A stretch of 6,823 nt of DNA from Desulfobulbaceae bacterium (GTDB taxonomy: Bacteria > Desulfobacterota > Desulfobulbia > Desulfobulbales > Desulfobulbaceae). Below, piece after piece: positions 6,119-6,823 of the stretch. Positions within the stretch are counted from its first letter, which is position 1. Every line of letters starts with the position of its first letter. The position numbers and the translations under genes were made by a program. The stretch spans positions 1-6,823 of the forward strand of contig JALSNT010000625.1 in NCBI GenBank assembly GCA_026986885.1. Reading direction: 5' to 3'. The notes below the pieces were generated by a model, which had not been told where the DNA came from, did not search any database, and was given only the letters and a program-made list of their open reading frames with translations.

Positions 6119-6272
6119 CCTAAATTGAGCGTTTCACCCCATCCGTAGTCTCGCAGGCTCGCTTCCCTGCGTTGTCCCATGTAGGCTTAACTACAGGTAA
6201 GCGAGGGACGAGACTCCGATGAAACAGCCAAAATATGCAGCTTGGGGCGAAATGAAAATCGCTCAATTCAGG
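6119..6272 (+). repeat. About 154-nt imperfect palindrome (long hairpin) behind mlaD, followed by T8
   Basis: Nested complementary arms can be followed inward. 6119-6131 pairs with 6260-6272 (13 nt, one mismatch). TTTCACCCC at 6132-6140 pairs with GGGGCGAAA at 6244-6252 (one mismatch). 6147-6153 AGTCTCG pairs with 6209-6215 CGAGACT, extended by CG at 6144-6145 with CG at 6217-6218. CTCGCTT at 6158-6164 pairs with AAGCGAG at 6199-6205. The tip is TGTAG at 6180-6184 with CTACA at 6191-6195 around a 6-nt loop. A T8 run at 6278-6285 begins 5 nt after the base. It may be an elaborate terminator or mRNA 3'-end structure for mlaEFD, a structured RNA, or a miniature palindromic mobile repeat. I see no transposase and no clear target-site duplication. 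The arms are seen directly; the role is unknown. Confidence 0.6.
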
Positions 6273-6285
6273 CCTGATTTTTTTT

Positions 6286-6451
6286 GCAGGATTTGGATTT
6301 TGCCGGGTTCAACATGGTTTAGTTTTCCTTGGCTTGTGGAATTCTCCTCTTCTCTCTGTGCGTTTCCTTTCATCTTTTCCCGTTTCTTTTCGGAAATATG
6401 TATTTTGTGATGGCATAATTATCCAGTTTTGTGTATGCTATTCTGTTATGT
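6286..6451. other. Non-coding T/C-rich stretch before the yceD leader
   Basis: This completes the 474-base gap between mlaD and yceD. The sequence is pyrimidine-rich on the plus strand (for example 6344-6390). I find no gene and no well-spaced promoter, although the yceD transcript must start here or further upstream. An open frame from 6219 to 6410 crosses it but is not credible. Confidence 0.4.
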
Positions 6452-6472
6452 CGCCCCTTAGTGGGGCGTTTT
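6452..6472 (+). terminator. Terminator-like hairpin with T4, 14 nt ahead of yceD
   Basis: CGCCCC at 6452-6457 pairs perfectly with GGGGCG at 6463-6468 around TTAGT, followed by TTTT at 6469-6472. By form it is a short intrinsic terminator. Its place only 14 nt before the ATG at 6487 means either that it ends upstream transcription with a promoter hidden very close to yceD, or that it sits in the yceD leader and acts as an attenuator or translational control element. The T-run is short. Confidence 0.5.
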
Positions 6473-6486
6473 GCGGTGTGTGAATT

Positions 6487-6823
6487 ATGAAGATTCCATT
6501 TTCTCAGATATCAAGAGCCAGGCATGAATATTCTCTTGCTGATATTGAGATTAACACCGATAGTGAGAATTTTTACGTCCAGGGAGCGGTTGCGTTAACC
6601 TGTACCCTGCAAAAAAAAGGTACGGAGCGGGTCCTGCTCCAGGGTGCGGTACGGGCAACACTCCTGCTGACCTGTGACCGTTGCCTGTGCGAATACACGA
6701 GGGTTGTTGATTCGCACTTACGGTTAATCTGCGAGGTCAATGAACCGGATAACGGAAGGATAAAAAATGTTGATCTCTCCGTCCGGGATCTGGATGTTGT
6801 ACAGCTTGCGGAACCGGTTGTTG
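6487..6823 (+). CDS. yceD: YceD-like DUF177 protein (23S rRNA accumulation / ribosome biogenesis), 5' part only
   Basis: The open frame runs off the window end without a stop, giving 112 residues starting MKIPFSQISRARHEYSLADI. The mid-protein motif LLTCDRCL (60-67) carries the CxxC pair C63/C66 that marks the DUF177/YceD family, preceded by a beta-rich region (about 28-60) with the usual QGAVRATLLL-type strand. In E. coli YceD is needed for normal 23S rRNA levels; in many bacteria the gene sits just before rpmF (ribosomal protein L32, itself zinc-binding in many species) and plsX/fab genes, which can be expected beyond the window. ATG 6487 is the first start in the frame after the hairpin at 6452-6472. 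The Shine-Dalgarno is weak (GCGGTG at 6473-6478). About 50-70 residues are probably missing at the C-terminus. Confidence 0.85.
   Translation, partial: MKIPFSQISRARHEYSLADIEINTDSENFYVQGAVALTCTLQKKGTERVLLQGAVRATLLLTCDRCLCEYTRVVDSHLRLICEVNEPDNGRIKNVDLSVRDLDVVQLAEPVV

Noticed and set aside
6219..6410. 63-codon open frame on the plus strand after mlaD
   Set aside because: It begins inside the palindrome, has no ribosome site (though GAGGGACGAG lies upstream, it is part of a hairpin arm) and encodes an F/S/C-rich peptide typical of T-rich non-coding DNA.

Overview
This 6.8 kb window looks like chromosomal DNA from a Gram-negative bacterium, most likely a sulfur-metabolising member of the Desulfobacterota (Desulfobulbus-like). 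The inference rests on a TSUP transporter with a large extracytoplasmic N-terminal domain, a PilZ protein, an outer-membrane lipid-transport (Mla) operon and a YceD/DUF177 gene, all on the plus strand. No taxonomic marker is present, so the assignment is tentative. I see no tRNA, rRNA, CRISPR array, transposase or phage gene.

Layout. (1) 14-1729: a TauE/SafE (TSUP) family permease with a signal peptide and a periplasmic domain of about 240 residues. Its codon use looks like that of a highly expressed gene. (2) A perfect 15-bp inverted repeat at 1768-1801. (3) 1821-2387 and 2698-3282: two small membrane proteins that are diverged paralogs. Both have the layout TM1, charged cytoplasmic helical hairpin, TM2, TM3, which resembles the Oxa1/EMC3 (DUF106) insertase superfamily. 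A 310-base gap between them ends in a candidate promoter and an intrinsic-terminator-like hairpin. (4) 3374-3784: a one-domain PilZ protein with both c-di-GMP-binding motifs. (5) 3925-6012: mlaE-mlaF-mlaD, a tightly packed or overlapping ABC phospholipid-transport operon (permease, ATPase, MCE-domain protein). No mlaC, mlaB or mlaA follows. (6) 6013-6486: a 474-base gap without a convincing gene. It holds a roughly 154-nt imperfect palindrome followed by a T8 run, and a terminator-like hairpin just before the next gene. (7) 6487 to the window end: the 5' part of a yceD-like gene (DUF177, CxxC motif), which in many bacteria precedes rpmF and the fatty-acid genes.

How the genes fit together. 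The shared theme is the cell envelope: an anion transporter, two putative membrane-protein biogenesis factors, a c-di-GMP sensor and an inner-to-outer membrane lipid shuttle. Only mlaEFD is clearly one operon. The other genes are separated by gaps with hairpins and are probably independent units.

The least explained items are the tandem Oxa1/EMC3-like paralogs and the long palindrome behind mlaD. Neither is proven to be new; both can be tested by homology and structure searches.
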